A stretch of 64,000 nt of DNA from Candidatus Praeruminimicrobium purgamenti (GTDB taxonomy: Bacteria > Elusimicrobiota > Endomicrobiia > Endomicrobiales > Endomicrobiaceae), in the NCBI GenBank assembly GCA_018433585.1, contig JAHDQW010000006.1:59609-123608 (forward strand). The letters are read 5' to 3'. Both the position numbers and the translations under genes were made by a program. The notes below the pieces were generated by a model. It had not been told where the DNA came from. It saw only the letters and a program-made list of their open reading frames with translations, and ran no database searches. Of this stretch, positions 7,629 through 16,537 are shown in pieces. Positions within the stretch are counted from its first letter, which is position 1. Every line of letters begins with the position of its first letter.

Positions 7629-8618
7629 TTAAACAAAGGATGGTTTGGAATATTCCATAAGATATCTTTCGGATTTATCTTCTATTTTGAAAAATTTATA
7701 AATTATATTGCCTGATATCAGTAAACTAGCGATTATAACACCTGGTATATGAAAAAAAGTGACTGTCATATAAATAAATGTAGGGAATATCAAACTTTTA
7801 CCGGTATTGAATAGTGCTGTTTGAATATTGGCACCGTTAAGAATATTTTGAGAAAACCTAAAAATTCCTCTGGCAATAAATAATCCCGATATATAATCTA
7901 TGCAGTCAAAAAAATTGTCTATCAATAATGCCCCACCCATTACAGTTGTGCCTTGTACTACGGTTTTAAGATTATTTATTCCCATATTTCTTAAATCGTT
8001 ATAAGAAAGATTGTTCTTATATGCTCTTACAAGTAATTCTATTGTAAACGGAACAGCACCAATCGCCAAAGAATATAAGGCTATATCAAACATAGCAAGC
8101 CCATCGCTGTGGATATTACCAAGATTGTCAATTTTATCTATAATTTCACCATTTGTAGAATTATTAAAATTGCCATCGTGCACCAATAAATGTTCTTCTT
8201 CTGTAATAAAAGTTATATTATTGGGGTCTGCCTGCATTTCAGGGTAAGTTGAAACATCATTTATGTGATGTCCATCATAGCCACTAACCCTGCCGGTTTC
8301 TATAAGTTCTTTTTTTTCATAGTCAGTCCAACTATTAGTTATGCCATCTCCACCGAGTTCTACATTTTTCTGTTCATATTTCCATGCCTCACGAACAGCA
8401 TTATCCCTTAAAGAATAATCAGAGGAGTATATATCTAAATTATTTTCATTTATAGTATTTAACCATTCTCTTTTTTGTGCAAAATTAAGGACCCAATCTT
8501 CAGGAACTTCTGTTTTTATAAAAGCATTATTTATAATATCGTTTTGGATATTGGCAGTTCCAAAGACAATGGTGGTTGATAAAAGCGAATAGTTTGATAA
8601 ATTTTGTTTTTTTAACAT
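7629..8618 (-). CDS. GHH-type HNH nuclease-like protein with C-terminal membrane segments
   Basis: The 329 residues have a polar N-terminal third, then a compact GHH/HNH motif: GYDGHHIND at about 113-121, PNNITFI at 132-138, and EEHLLVHDGN at 141-150 with His143 and His147. This is the signature of the HNH nuclease toxins that cut DNA in polymorphic-toxin and related systems. The rest has three hydrophobic regions (about 175-197, 220-250 and 275-310) that could span the membrane. The gene starts 5 bases after the stop of the coiled-coil gene, so the two are coupled. A membrane-anchored DNase effector is plausible; colicin-like export is an alternative. There is no recognised immunity gene, unless the coiled-coil partner does that job. 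Confidence 0.65.
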   Translation of the reverse strand: MLKKQNLSNYSLLSTTIVFGTANIQNDIINNAFIKTEVPEDWVLNFAQKREWLNTINENNLDIYSSDYSLRDNAVREAWKYEQKNVELGGDGITNSWTDYEKKELIETGRVSGYDGHHINDVSTYPEMQADPNNITFITEEEHLLVHDGNFNNSTNGEIIDKIDNLGNIHSDGLAMFDIALYSLAIGAVPFTIELLVRAYKNNLSYNDLRNMGINNLKTVVQGTTVMGGALLIDNFFDCIDYISGLFIARGIFRFSQNILNGANIQTALFNTGKSLIFPTFIYMTVTFFHIPGVIIASLLISGNIIYKFFKIEDKSERYLMEYSKPSFV

Positions 8619-8623
8619 AAAAT

Positions 8624-9535
8624 TTATTTTTTTTCTATTAAAGATTTAATAAAATATTTTTTTGTTTCTTCTGCATTTAAGCCCTGCAGTATTTTTACAA
8701 AAATCATATTATAATATGTTATTGTTTCTGGCAATAAAAAATCTTTTTTATGTTTTGACAATAATTCTATAATATCATCAAGTTTAGTTTTTACAGATTT
8801 ATCTTTATCTCCCAAAAACCTTAGGGCATCTATTTTACTTTTACTCTCATTGAATAAATTGTATGCTTGCTCAAAATCGTCAACTGCAAGTTGATTTTGT
8901 CTTTTATCAAATTCAGATTTTATTTGTTGCAGGTTGGATACAACAGTTTTATATTTTTCTTTTTGTTTATCAAACAATAATTGTTTGTTTATTTTTGAAT
9001 CTTGAATAGCTAGAGTTTCAAGTTGCTTATCAAACTTGCCACGAATATCGATAGCTTTCAAATTGTTAACGGAACATTCTAAATCGTTGAGTAAATTGTC
9101 ATTAATAATTTGCTTTTCTTTATTTTTGTTTTGAATCGCCATGGTTAAGGATTCTTTGATTGTTGCTAATTTTTTATCAATTTCAGCAATATATTCAAAA
9201 AATTCATTCGTAATATCGGCGTTTTCTTTAAATATATTAAAGGCAGTGGTAGCCTGATTGTAATATTCAATGTCGTTCTTGCCATCTTGTGAAGGGATAG
9301 AATCACATAGAAAATTAAAATACAATGAAAATGCATTTTTATTATTTTGGTTTTTATTAAAGATATTTCTTGTTATTAAATAGGCATTATTTTTATTTGT
9401 TTTTAATTCTTTATGGAAAATTTCTTTTGTGCGAGAAATTTCTAAATCTTGATCATATTTTTGAATTTTTTTATCAGCCAATTCTAAACTTTTAAGTATT
9501 TTTACAGCTATTCTATTAAAGAAGCATTCAAACAT
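8624..9535 (-). CDS. Coiled-coil protein of unknown function, partner of the HNH gene
   Basis: I do not recognise a family. The 303 residues are almost entirely charged and helical, with heptad-like stretches about residues 140-270 (for example KEKYKTVVSNLQQIKSEFDK). There is no signal peptide and no clear catalytic motif. I placed the start at the ATG at 9535 because a strong GGAGG lies 7 bases before it; the TTG four codons upstream overlaps that SD. It lies first in a two-gene unit with the HNH/membrane protein and may be its regulator, scaffold or antitoxin. That role is inferred from position alone. Confidence 0.6.
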   Translation of the reverse strand: MFECFFNRIAVKILKSLELADKKIQKYDQDLEISRTKEIFHKELKTNKNNAYLITRNIFNKNQNNKNAFSLYFNFLCDSIPSQDGKNDIEYYNQATTAFNIFKENADITNEFFEYIAEIDKKLATIKESLTMAIQNKNKEKQIINDNLLNDLECSVNNLKAIDIRGKFDKQLETLAIQDSKINKQLLFDKQKEKYKTVVSNLQQIKSEFDKRQNQLAVDDFEQAYNLFNESKSKIDALRFLGDKDKSVKTKLDDIIELLSKHKKDFLLPETITYYNMIFVKILQGLNAEETKKYFIKSLIEKK

Positions 9536-9964
9536 ATTTGCCTCCAAATTGGTATTTATTAATTAAAAATATTTTATGACATGATTATATCAAAATATAA
9601 GATAATATATACAAGTTTTTTTCTATGCAAATCTCAAGTTGGAAAACTTGTACTATTTTATAAAAGAATTTACGATATCATCAGCAATTGTAATATATAA
9701 ATTTCATACAATATTTTTATTTAGAAAAATAGAAATTAGTCTGATGAGCTTGAGCCATATTTTTATAAAAAAACAAAAAATCAAGTGTTAATAACAATTT
9801 TATTCCTCAGTTAGAATAGCAACTCTAAATTTTTCTCACTTCAAGTGTTTTTGGCAGTTTTAAACATTTATTCATTCTGTGAATGCTATATATTAATAGT
9901 TAATATAACGCTAAAAATATTCAAAATTTAGAAAATTTATATGGTAAATAAATTTTTAATTTTG
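9536..9964. other. 430-base non-coding gap inside the island block
   Basis: No gene is visible on either strand. It should hold the end of the four-gene unit and the promoter of the coiled-coil/HNH unit, both on minus. It contains a hairpin with a GGAA loop on the plus strand (CAAGTT 9635-9640, AACTTG 9645-9650). A second hairpin pairs CATTC 9873-9877 with GAATG 9881-9885. A direct repeat TCAAGTGTT occurs at 9781 and 9841, exactly 60 bases apart. A TATAAT on minus at 9589-9584 could be a -10 box, but no good -35 accompanies it. Confidence 0.4.
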
Positions 9965-11518
9965 TTAATTAAAAGAAAGACCATTGCCATGTATTTGCAC
10001 TATATTTTTAGGATTAACTTCTTTTATAAAACGCAGTAATTCAAAATATGATGCATGTGCAGAGAGCGAAATATCAATTACTTTATTTTTTTCAATATCC
10101 CATTGTTTTAGCAAAATGAGTCCGGTCGAATTATCCGATATATATCCGGTTTTTATTATTCTGGCATCCAATACATTATCATCCTTAAGTGCTATAGATA
10201 TATATCTATAGGACATAGAGTCTTCTACTATCATGCCAGAACTGGCAACAATGGCAGAATGAAGCAATAGGTCGGATATTTTGTCACTTCTATTTGAAAC
10301 TGCGTCAACATTTCTTGACATAATTCTGTGTTCGAACAGATTTTGATTGTCAATGTATTCACACACACTTGTACTTATCCCGGCAACTCCTATTTTCTTT
10401 ATATTCGCAACTTCTTTTAATATTTCTATAATTTCCTGAGTACGACCTATTGCAAAAGCAGGCAATATTAGTGGTTTTTGATTAAATGCCATAATATCGG
10501 CTATTTTTTTAAATATCTCAGAATTTGCTTCAAAACTTAAGGCATCTATTCTGTCTCCATATGTAGTTTCTAATATAAGAATATCTACTGGTCTATCATC
10601 TAATTCTTTTTGTATATTGCAAATGTCAAACCCTTTTACAAGTTTCTGGTTATGATAACAAAAATCACCACTATAAACTAATTTATAGCTATCTTTGATG
10701 TCTATTATAAAACCGTAAGAACCTAAAATATGACCGTTTTCAAATGGTATTATTTTTATATTATTATTTTGAAAATCTGAATAATCGTATGATTTGTCAA
10801 TGTCAGATATTGGAGCATCTAAATCTTTTATAATTTTTATGAGTGAACGTGTTATATGATTTGAGAAAATTTTTGTCCATGGAATTCCCCACTCAACTAA
10901 ATTAAAAATGCTACCATAGTGATCATAGTGGGCATGTGAAATAAAAACAGCCTTTATATCTTCTCGTTTAATTTTATTCTGTGCGAAAAAATCATCAAAT
11001 TCTTTTACTGTAATTTTAGTGTCGCCTGTCTGTTCAGCACCACAGTCTATGATTATGACTCCGTAAATTGTATTAATAACCGTCATATTGCGTCCTATTT
11101 TATCGCTAAAAGAGATAATTTTCAGTAATGAAGTATCCATGTTATGCCTAAACAATTTAACCTTCGAAGAAACCGTATCATTTTCACATTTTTCTAGCAG
11201 TTTATATATTATCAAAAATAAATGATTCCTTATTTCTGGCGGAAATGAAACACAAGATATAAGAGATTGAAAAGTATCTTCACGAGCAAAAATAAGTTTT
11301 TTACGCAAAAGCTGATGTTGTGAAAGTTCATACAAAGAAATAAAATAATAGGCTTCCATTAATTTGTCAGAACCACCTTCTCTGTTTTGATTCGATATAT
11401 AATTCAACAAATGGTATTCTTTTGTATTATAATAATAAAATGCTAAATCATGCGCACAGTCTCGATTTTCTTCTATAAAATAAATGTGTTCCATTTTTTG
11501 TTTATAAGTTATATCCAT
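9965..11518 (-). CDS. Beta-CASP metallo-beta-lactamase nuclease with an extra helical N-terminus
   Basis: After about 130 helical residues of unknown type comes a metallo-beta-lactamase domain with HAHYDH at 195-200, His263 in GHILGSYG, Asp285 in YSGDF, and Glu317 in LETTYGD. A beta-CASP insert follows (LPAFAIGRTQEIIEIL about 352-367, VASSGMI 424-430), then His488 in SAHAS and His510 in IHGNG. This is the CPSF-73/RNase J/Ysh1 architecture, whose members cut RNA and sometimes DNA using two zinc ions. All metal ligands appear intact, so it should be active. GGAG 5 bases before the ATG and a 10-base gap from the helical gene show it is cotranscribed. It is a good candidate for the effector of the block. 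The N-terminal extension probably receives the activating contact. Confidence 0.85.
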   Translation of the reverse strand: MDITYKQKMEHIYFIEENRDCAHDLAFYYYNTKEYHLLNYISNQNREGGSDKLMEAYYFISLYELSQHQLLRKKLIFAREDTFQSLISCVSFPPEIRNHLFLIIYKLLEKCENDTVSSKVKLFRHNMDTSLLKIISFSDKIGRNMTVINTIYGVIIIDCGAEQTGDTKITVKEFDDFFAQNKIKREDIKAVFISHAHYDHYGSIFNLVEWGIPWTKIFSNHITRSLIKIIKDLDAPISDIDKSYDYSDFQNNNIKIIPFENGHILGSYGFIIDIKDSYKLVYSGDFCYHNQKLVKGFDICNIQKELDDRPVDILILETTYGDRIDALSFEANSEIFKKIADIMAFNQKPLILPAFAIGRTQEIIEILKEVANIKKIGVAGISTSVCEYIDNQNLFEHRIMSRNVDAVSNRSDKISDLLLHSAIVASSGMIVEDSMSYRYISIALKDDNVLDARIIKTGYISDNSTGLILLKQWDIEKNKVIDISLSAHASYFELLRFIKEVNPKNIVQIHGNGLSFN

Positions 11519-11528
11519 TTAGACTCCA

Positions 11529-13160
11529 CTATATAGGTCTTTCTATAGGCAATTTTTTTAAAATATCTTTTGCCTCGTTTTTGATTTTAACTGACAATTG
11601 CGTAGTACAGTTGTTAATTATATCTCCGAGCAACTCTTTTACCTTATCTGGCATTTTATTATTTTTGCGTAACCTAGATATTATTTGTAGGCACCACATA
11701 AGTGTTCTTTCATCTTCATATCCATCTTTAAATAAAACCGATATTGTATCTATAAAATTATCGTAGATAGGCTGATTAATATTAAAAAATTTTGGAGCTT
11801 GTTCAAAAAACTGATATAGGTTACGTAAAGCATCTAAAGGATGTTTATTTCTTTTTTTTAATGCATCAATTATTTTACTTAAATAAATAGCAAAAAATTG
11901 TGACTGATAGTTTATAAAATAATGGAATGTATCACTCTCGTCATATTCAAATTGTCTATCAAAAGCAGCATCTAAAATTTTGTTGCCATATTGTACATCT
12001 TTTGTTATTATGTACAAGTTAGCATAAATTTCAAGTTGCATTTCTCCTTTTACCAGTTCTATATTAAAAAAATCTATGCCTTTATTTCTGTCAATATGCT
12101 GGGCAAGAGCGCGGTAAACCTTTTTCTTGGAATAGTTTGTGCTTTCGCATATGTTTATTATATCGTTAAAATTATCTCCAAAGTATAAATTCTTTTTTTC
12201 TCTTATATTTTGATTTATATAACTGATGCTCTGAAATGCCTTATCTTTCTCATAATTACGATAATTGCCTTTTTGAAACTCTTTAATAAAGCTATCAACT
12301 GATTCTTTCTTATCTTTATCATTTGCATATTTTTTTATGTTGGTAGCCAAAGTATTCAGAAGAGTTGTATGGTAATTTTTTAAAACCGAAGCATTTAGCA
12401 TTTTTGTTGCTACCTTCTTAAACTGGTGTGTCCCCTTTGCCATATAGTCCTTAAGAAGCGTAATATTAAAACCATTCTTGCAATAGTATTTTGAAAAATC
12501 GTGCAAAATAATTTTATCACCTTCCTCTACATTACATACTAATTCCAACAGTTTTTCGGAATATTTATCCTCTTTAGTAGCGAGTAACATTTTTACAATA
12601 AATAATTTAATCCTAACTTCTTTAAACATGTCTTTTCTTTCATTTTGAAAAGATTCAGTTATACGTTTAATTAATATTGTATTTCCAGTTAGTCCACAGT
12701 ATAATAATGTTATCATTATCTGTCCTGCCCAGTCCCATTTAAAGATTATGTTTTCCAGAGCCATATCTATATCTTTCATGCTAAGCATAGAAATATTCAT
12801 ATTGATTAGCACATCAGCAATGATTTTAATAAGACTATCATTGTCATCAACAGACCTGGCAATCTGTCTAGAAGCATATAATAAACACTCAACGGGAAAA
12901 ATATTTTTTTGTAACATTTCATTGTTTTTTTCATTTAATCTTACGACAAATAATGTTTTATATTTTTCGTTGTTAGTGTCAATGGAATATTTTCTAAAAA
13001 TCTCAATATAATCTTTTAAATCGTTCGGAGAAAAAGAATAAAAAAACATAGATTTATCTTTGAATTGTTCTTTTCTTTCATATTGATAGTGTGAATCGCT
13101 AGCCTGAGGCATCATGCGAGCTATTTTTTCAAGCTGTTCCTTCCAGTATTCTCCTTGCAT
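11529..13160 (-). CDS. Large all-helical protein of unknown function in the Hsp70 block
   Basis: I recognise no family. The 543 residues are predicted helical throughout from their pattern of amphipathic segments and could form HEAT- or TPR-like repeats. There is no signal peptide, no NTPase motif and no J-domain HPD. The start is placed at the ATG at 13160, which has an excellent SD (GGAGGTG, 6 bases away); upstream in-frame codons would run into the Hsp70 stop. It sits between the Hsp70 gene (16-base gap) and the nuclease gene (10-base gap). A scaffold or client that links the chaperone to the nuclease is the simplest inference. Confidence 0.7.
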   Translation of the reverse strand: MQGEYWKEQLEKIARMMPQASDSHYQYERKEQFKDKSMFFYSFSPNDLKDYIEIFRKYSIDTNNEKYKTLFVVRLNEKNNEMLQKNIFPVECLLYASRQIARSVDDNDSLIKIIADVLINMNISMLSMKDIDMALENIIFKWDWAGQIMITLLYCGLTGNTILIKRITESFQNERKDMFKEVRIKLFIVKMLLATKEDKYSEKLLELVCNVEEGDKIILHDFSKYYCKNGFNITLLKDYMAKGTHQFKKVATKMLNASVLKNYHTTLLNTLATNIKKYANDKDKKESVDSFIKEFQKGNYRNYEKDKAFQSISYINQNIREKKNLYFGDNFNDIINICESTNYSKKKVYRALAQHIDRNKGIDFFNIELVKGEMQLEIYANLYIITKDVQYGNKILDAAFDRQFEYDESDTFHYFINYQSQFFAIYLSKIIDALKKRNKHPLDALRNLYQFFEQAPKFFNINQPIYDNFIDTISVLFKDGYEDERTLMWCLQIISRLRKNNKMPDKVKELLGDIINNCTTQLSVKIKNEAKDILKKLPIERPI

Positions 13161-13176
13161 TGAACACCTCCAAAAG

Positions 13177-14829
13177 TTACTGTTTGTATTCGGATGCTTC
13201 TCCATTTTTGTCTATTTTATAAACATCTCCATCTTCAAATTTAAGTTTAAACTCATAACTTTTATTTTTATCTATAGCACATTCTATGATAAAAGGCATG
13301 CCAATTTGCTTAGGCTGGCTAAATTTAATATTTACATAATTATTAAGTTTTTTTAGTTTGCAATCGTACTCATTATCACCTTCAAAAAGTGCAATTTTAA
13401 TCCCATTAGGAGAAGAAATTTTTAACAGAGTGTCTTGAGAAGTGCGATGAAAGCCGTTTTTAATTTGCTGACCTTTCGGGACTAAAACAATAGGCAACCC
13501 TTCTCTCATATCAAGCATTATTGCTTCAGTGGTAATGTGATCCCTGTCAAAAGAAAAACCTATTGTATTTTTCATAACACTGTAATTGTTATAAAGTGCC
13601 GCTCCTTTTGCCACGGCAAGCATTGGCGTACTTGGGGATATAATTGGACATTTTATTAATTCATAAAGTTTTTTTCTGATTGTTAATAACTTTGACATTC
13701 CTCCTGTAAAAAGAACATAATCTATTTTATCATTCCCCAAATTCACTACTTTTCTTATACAATCTTCAATATTAGTGTTGGCTTTAGTGTCATTTTGTGT
13801 TAAGCTAATTTTTCCATTTGAAACTATCAGTTTATTTATGGCATCATCAATTTCTTTTTTTGTAATTTTAACAGTTACTGGATTTCCTGAGATCATAATA
13901 CGATCTTCATATTGTAAATCGTCAAATTCGTCACTATCCCATTGCCCTTGCTCATAGTCTTCAAGATTTCTTCTGTTTTCTATAATTATATTTTCTATTT
14001 CTTTTGAGATTTGTTCTTTTGCTTTTTCAGCAAATGTAATTAATTCATTCGCATCGTTTTGGCTACATTTATTCATTCTGAGTTTTTTCAACATTACAAC
14101 TTCCGATATGGCTTTATCAAAATTAAACCCACCCAAATCAATCCTTTGTATTTCTTTCAAATCTTTAATTGAGAAAGTTTTATCATATCGTTTGGCGGAC
14201 ATATAACAAATATCGCAGGTTCCACCACCCAAATCAATAGTAAGAATATTTTTTGTACTGGATAAATCTATAGTTCTTACATCTTCTGTTGCTTGTGAAT
14301 TTTCATAAACATAAGATAAAAGAGCTGCTGTTGGTTCATCAAATATTACTACTTCCTTAAACCCGGCCTGTAATGCAGCTTTTTGAGTATCTTCTCTTTC
14401 TTCTTTGCCGAAAGATGCAGGTACGGTTATAACTATTTTTCCGTCATATTTATTTCTCATTTCATAACATATCTGCTTATAACATTTTTCCAAAATTAAA
14501 GCTGCCACATCTATAGGTGTATATTTTTTGTCACCAATTTTATAGAATGTTTTTTGTCCCATTCTAAGCTTAGTATTAAATACAAATCTTTCACTATTTC
14601 CATGCTCCTCTTTATATCCTTTTGCCTCTTTCCCAACTTTTATATTATTATCGGCATCCAGATAAATAATAGATGGGAGTAAATCTTCATTTGTAATTAT
14701 GCGTTTATTTGTAAAATCATTCTGATTAATATTTAAAATTTCTAGCCTAGGATTACCTTCATTTTGTTCCGTAGAAACTGCTAGAACAGTATTTGTAGTT
14801 CCTAAATCTATTCCATAGTATCTTGGCAT
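13177..14829 (-). CDS. Hsp70-family ATPase with a shortened C-terminus
   Basis: A full actin-like nucleotide-binding domain is present: phosphate-1 GIDLGTTNT at 6-14, DEPTAALLSY, phosphate-2 LTIDLGGGTCD, and the adenosine motif VLFTGGMSKL. After the ATPase domain only about 130 residues remain. They look like a beta-sandwich substrate-binding domain (LVPKGQQIKNGF) without the helical lid or an EEVD-like tail. The normal hydrophobic linker (DVTPLSLG type) is replaced by a divergent SFDRDH segment. At 550 residues it is about 85 shorter than DnaK. It begins 3 bases after the GrpE-like gene, so the two proteins should be made together and work as a pair. It is clearly not the housekeeping dnaK. 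Confidence 0.9.
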   Translation of the reverse strand: MPRYYGIDLGTTNTVLAVSTEQNEGNPRLEILNINQNDFTNKRIITNEDLLPSIIYLDADNNIKVGKEAKGYKEEHGNSERFVFNTKLRMGQKTFYKIGDKKYTPIDVAALILEKCYKQICYEMRNKYDGKIVITVPASFGKEEREDTQKAALQAGFKEVVIFDEPTAALLSYVYENSQATEDVRTIDLSSTKNILTIDLGGGTCDICYMSAKRYDKTFSIKDLKEIQRIDLGGFNFDKAISEVVMLKKLRMNKCSQNDANELITFAEKAKEQISKEIENIIIENRRNLEDYEQGQWDSDEFDDLQYEDRIMISGNPVTVKITKKEIDDAINKLIVSNGKISLTQNDTKANTNIEDCIRKVVNLGNDKIDYVLFTGGMSKLLTIRKKLYELIKCPIISPSTPMLAVAKGAALYNNYSVMKNTIGFSFDRDHITTEAIMLDMREGLPIVLVPKGQQIKNGFHRTSQDTLLKISSPNGIKIALFEGDNEYDCKLKKLNNYVNIKFSQPKQIGMPFIIECAIDKNKSYEFKLKFEDGDVYKIDKNGEASEYKQ

Positions 14830-14832
14830 ATT

Positions 14833-16467
14833 TTATTCTTTCTCCTGTCTTACTTTTACTGGAAGTATTATGTCGTCATTGTACTGGTACCCTGGCGAGA
14901 CATATACAATGTTACTGCTTCTGTCTCCGTGTATGTCTTTTCTAAATTTACCTTCTTCCAAATCCATAATTTTAGCTTTCTGTCCCAAAATTTCTTCTTT
15001 TACAAGCTTTATGCCAAAACTTTTCATTGCATTAATAAAACTTAACGCTACTCCTTTCAATTCAGATTCATTATATTTTCCTTTGCTTATGTTATAAATG
15101 CTATCAATAGGATATAAAAACTTAGGTGCATTTAAAGTTCTTACTAATGCAATTACCGTATTTATTTCTATATTTACTAATTCTTCTTTCAATTGATCTA
15201 TTTTATTTTCCAATATCTCAATTTCCTCCAAGAGTTCTGATTCTCTTTCTTCCATGGAACCTGTTTTGGTATAGGTGTCATTTGAAACATTAAATTTTGT
15301 CTGTTCATTATCAGTTTTATCATCCAAAGCATAGATTTCCGTAAGTTCTTTAAAAGCAAAACCCTGTGCAGCAAAATAATCAATTAGTTTTTTATACGCT
15401 CCATACAATTCATCATAAAAAAACTTATTTATATAAACAGATAAATCCTTAAGATTTTTATCGTCTAAACTAAACGGAATTATTTTAAAAAACAGATGAA
15501 TCTCATTATTATTAATTTCAGCTTCACTTAAATAATCAGCTTCTTTTTCTTGATTGAATTTCTCACTTAATACTTTTTTGATCTTAACAATTGTTATATC
15601 TGTGTTATCAGCAAGATATAAATAGAACCATGCCTTACGCAACAAATCTATTATCATTCTACGATTTTTTATATTTTGATATGCATGCACATTATTTTCC
15701 CAGTAAACTTTAGCTATTTTATCCATGCTTATCTTGTTCCTAATACTTTCTTCTGTGTTTTCAAAATTAATACCAATTTTTGATATAACTTTCACACAAC
15801 TTTCATAAAGGCTATTACTATCCTGAGTTGCAGCTATAAGCACGATTATATCTAAACCAATATTTTCCGGAATACCATCTTTTTTTGTAGGTTTCGAAAG
15901 AACTGGGCTTATTTTTTGTAATTCATCATTAATTTTATATATTGTTTTAATTGCTTTGTATTGAGGATGCACATTAAAAAATTGTGATAGTTCAGTATTG
16001 GCTCTATGAAGAAAATCAATATAAGGCAACATTCCAACAGCATTTTCAAGCATTTGTTTTTCTCTTGAAAAAAACATTTTAAAAATTGTCACAGTTTTAA
16101 AGGTATCGCGTATCAACATAGCCTTTTTTTCATCTTCAATTTTTTGTTCAATTATATTTTTTATTAAATTAGGGGAATCATATTGATTTACGGCTATATT
16201 GTAATACAGCCACAATACAGAAAAAAGATTTGCTATCATATATTTATTTTTTATAGAATCCGGATTAGTTTTACCATATTTATAATATACAAAGGCAGCA
16301 GTATTACCTACGATATCAATATCAATTTGTTTTTTCAGTTCAGCGGAAAGTTTTTTCTTAAATAATGCCATGAAAATTTCTGCTACAGAATCCGCTAAAT
16401 TATTGTTTTCTTTGCTTAGCACAGCGGTTAACTCAACCAACAATCTGCTTTCTAGCTTGATATCCAT
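14833..16467 (-). CDS. Helical protein with a GrpE-like C-terminal domain
   Basis: The first 400 residues are helical and unrecognised. A strong coiled coil follows at about 407-440 (EERESELLEEIEILENKIDQ). The last 100 residues then resemble GrpE, the nucleotide-exchange factor of Hsp70: a helical pair ending MKSFGIKLVKEE, which matches the GrpE KFGVEVI segment. A beta-wing ends with SPGYQYNDDIILPVKV, comparable to the GrpE QKGYTLNGRTIRAAMVTV end. Adjacent placement to an Hsp70 gene supports this strongly. As first gene of the unit (SD GGAG 8 bases before ATG), the N-terminal part may be the sensor or adaptor. The GrpE assignment is mine by eye and needs a profile comparison. Confidence 0.7.
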   Translation of the reverse strand: MDIKLESRLLVELTAVLSKENNNLADSVAEIFMALFKKKLSAELKKQIDIDIVGNTAAFVYYKYGKTNPDSIKNKYMIANLFSVLWLYYNIAVNQYDSPNLIKNIIEQKIEDEKKAMLIRDTFKTVTIFKMFFSREKQMLENAVGMLPYIDFLHRANTELSQFFNVHPQYKAIKTIYKINDELQKISPVLSKPTKKDGIPENIGLDIIVLIAATQDSNSLYESCVKVISKIGINFENTEESIRNKISMDKIAKVYWENNVHAYQNIKNRRMIIDLLRKAWFYLYLADNTDITIVKIKKVLSEKFNQEKEADYLSEAEINNNEIHLFFKIIPFSLDDKNLKDLSVYINKFFYDELYGAYKKLIDYFAAQGFAFKELTEIYALDDKTDNEQTKFNVSNDTYTKTGSMEERESELLEEIEILENKIDQLKEELVNIEINTVIALVRTLNAPKFLYPIDSIYNISKGKYNESELKGVALSFINAMKSFGIKLVKEEILGQKAKIMDLEEGKFRKDIHGDRSSNIVYVSPGYQYNDDIILPVKVRQEKE

Positions 16468-16508
16468 TACACAAACTCCATAATATAATTTTTCACAAAT
16501 TTACTTTT

Positions 16509-16537
16509 ACTCTCTTAAATTTTCAATAAAAGAGAGT
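16509..16537 (-). promoter_or_regulatory. Inverted repeat in the leader of the Hsp70 block
   Basis: ACTCTCTT at 16509-16516 and AAGAGAGT at 16530-16537 form a perfect 8-base inverted repeat with a 13-base spacer, 42-70 bases before the GrpE-like start. A TATAAT on the minus strand at 16560-16555 lies just upstream, so the repeat would be near the start of the transcript. It could be an operator or an RNA hairpin. No consensus -35 is seen. Confidence 0.4.

Noticed and set aside
11529..13160. A J-domain in the helical protein to complete the Hsp70 team
   Set aside because: No HPD motif with flanking helices is present; the J-protein must be elsewhere or absent.
14829..14833. The Hsp70 as the organism's main DnaK
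   Set aside because: It lacks the lid, the linker and a dnaJ neighbour, and lies in an island with nucleases.
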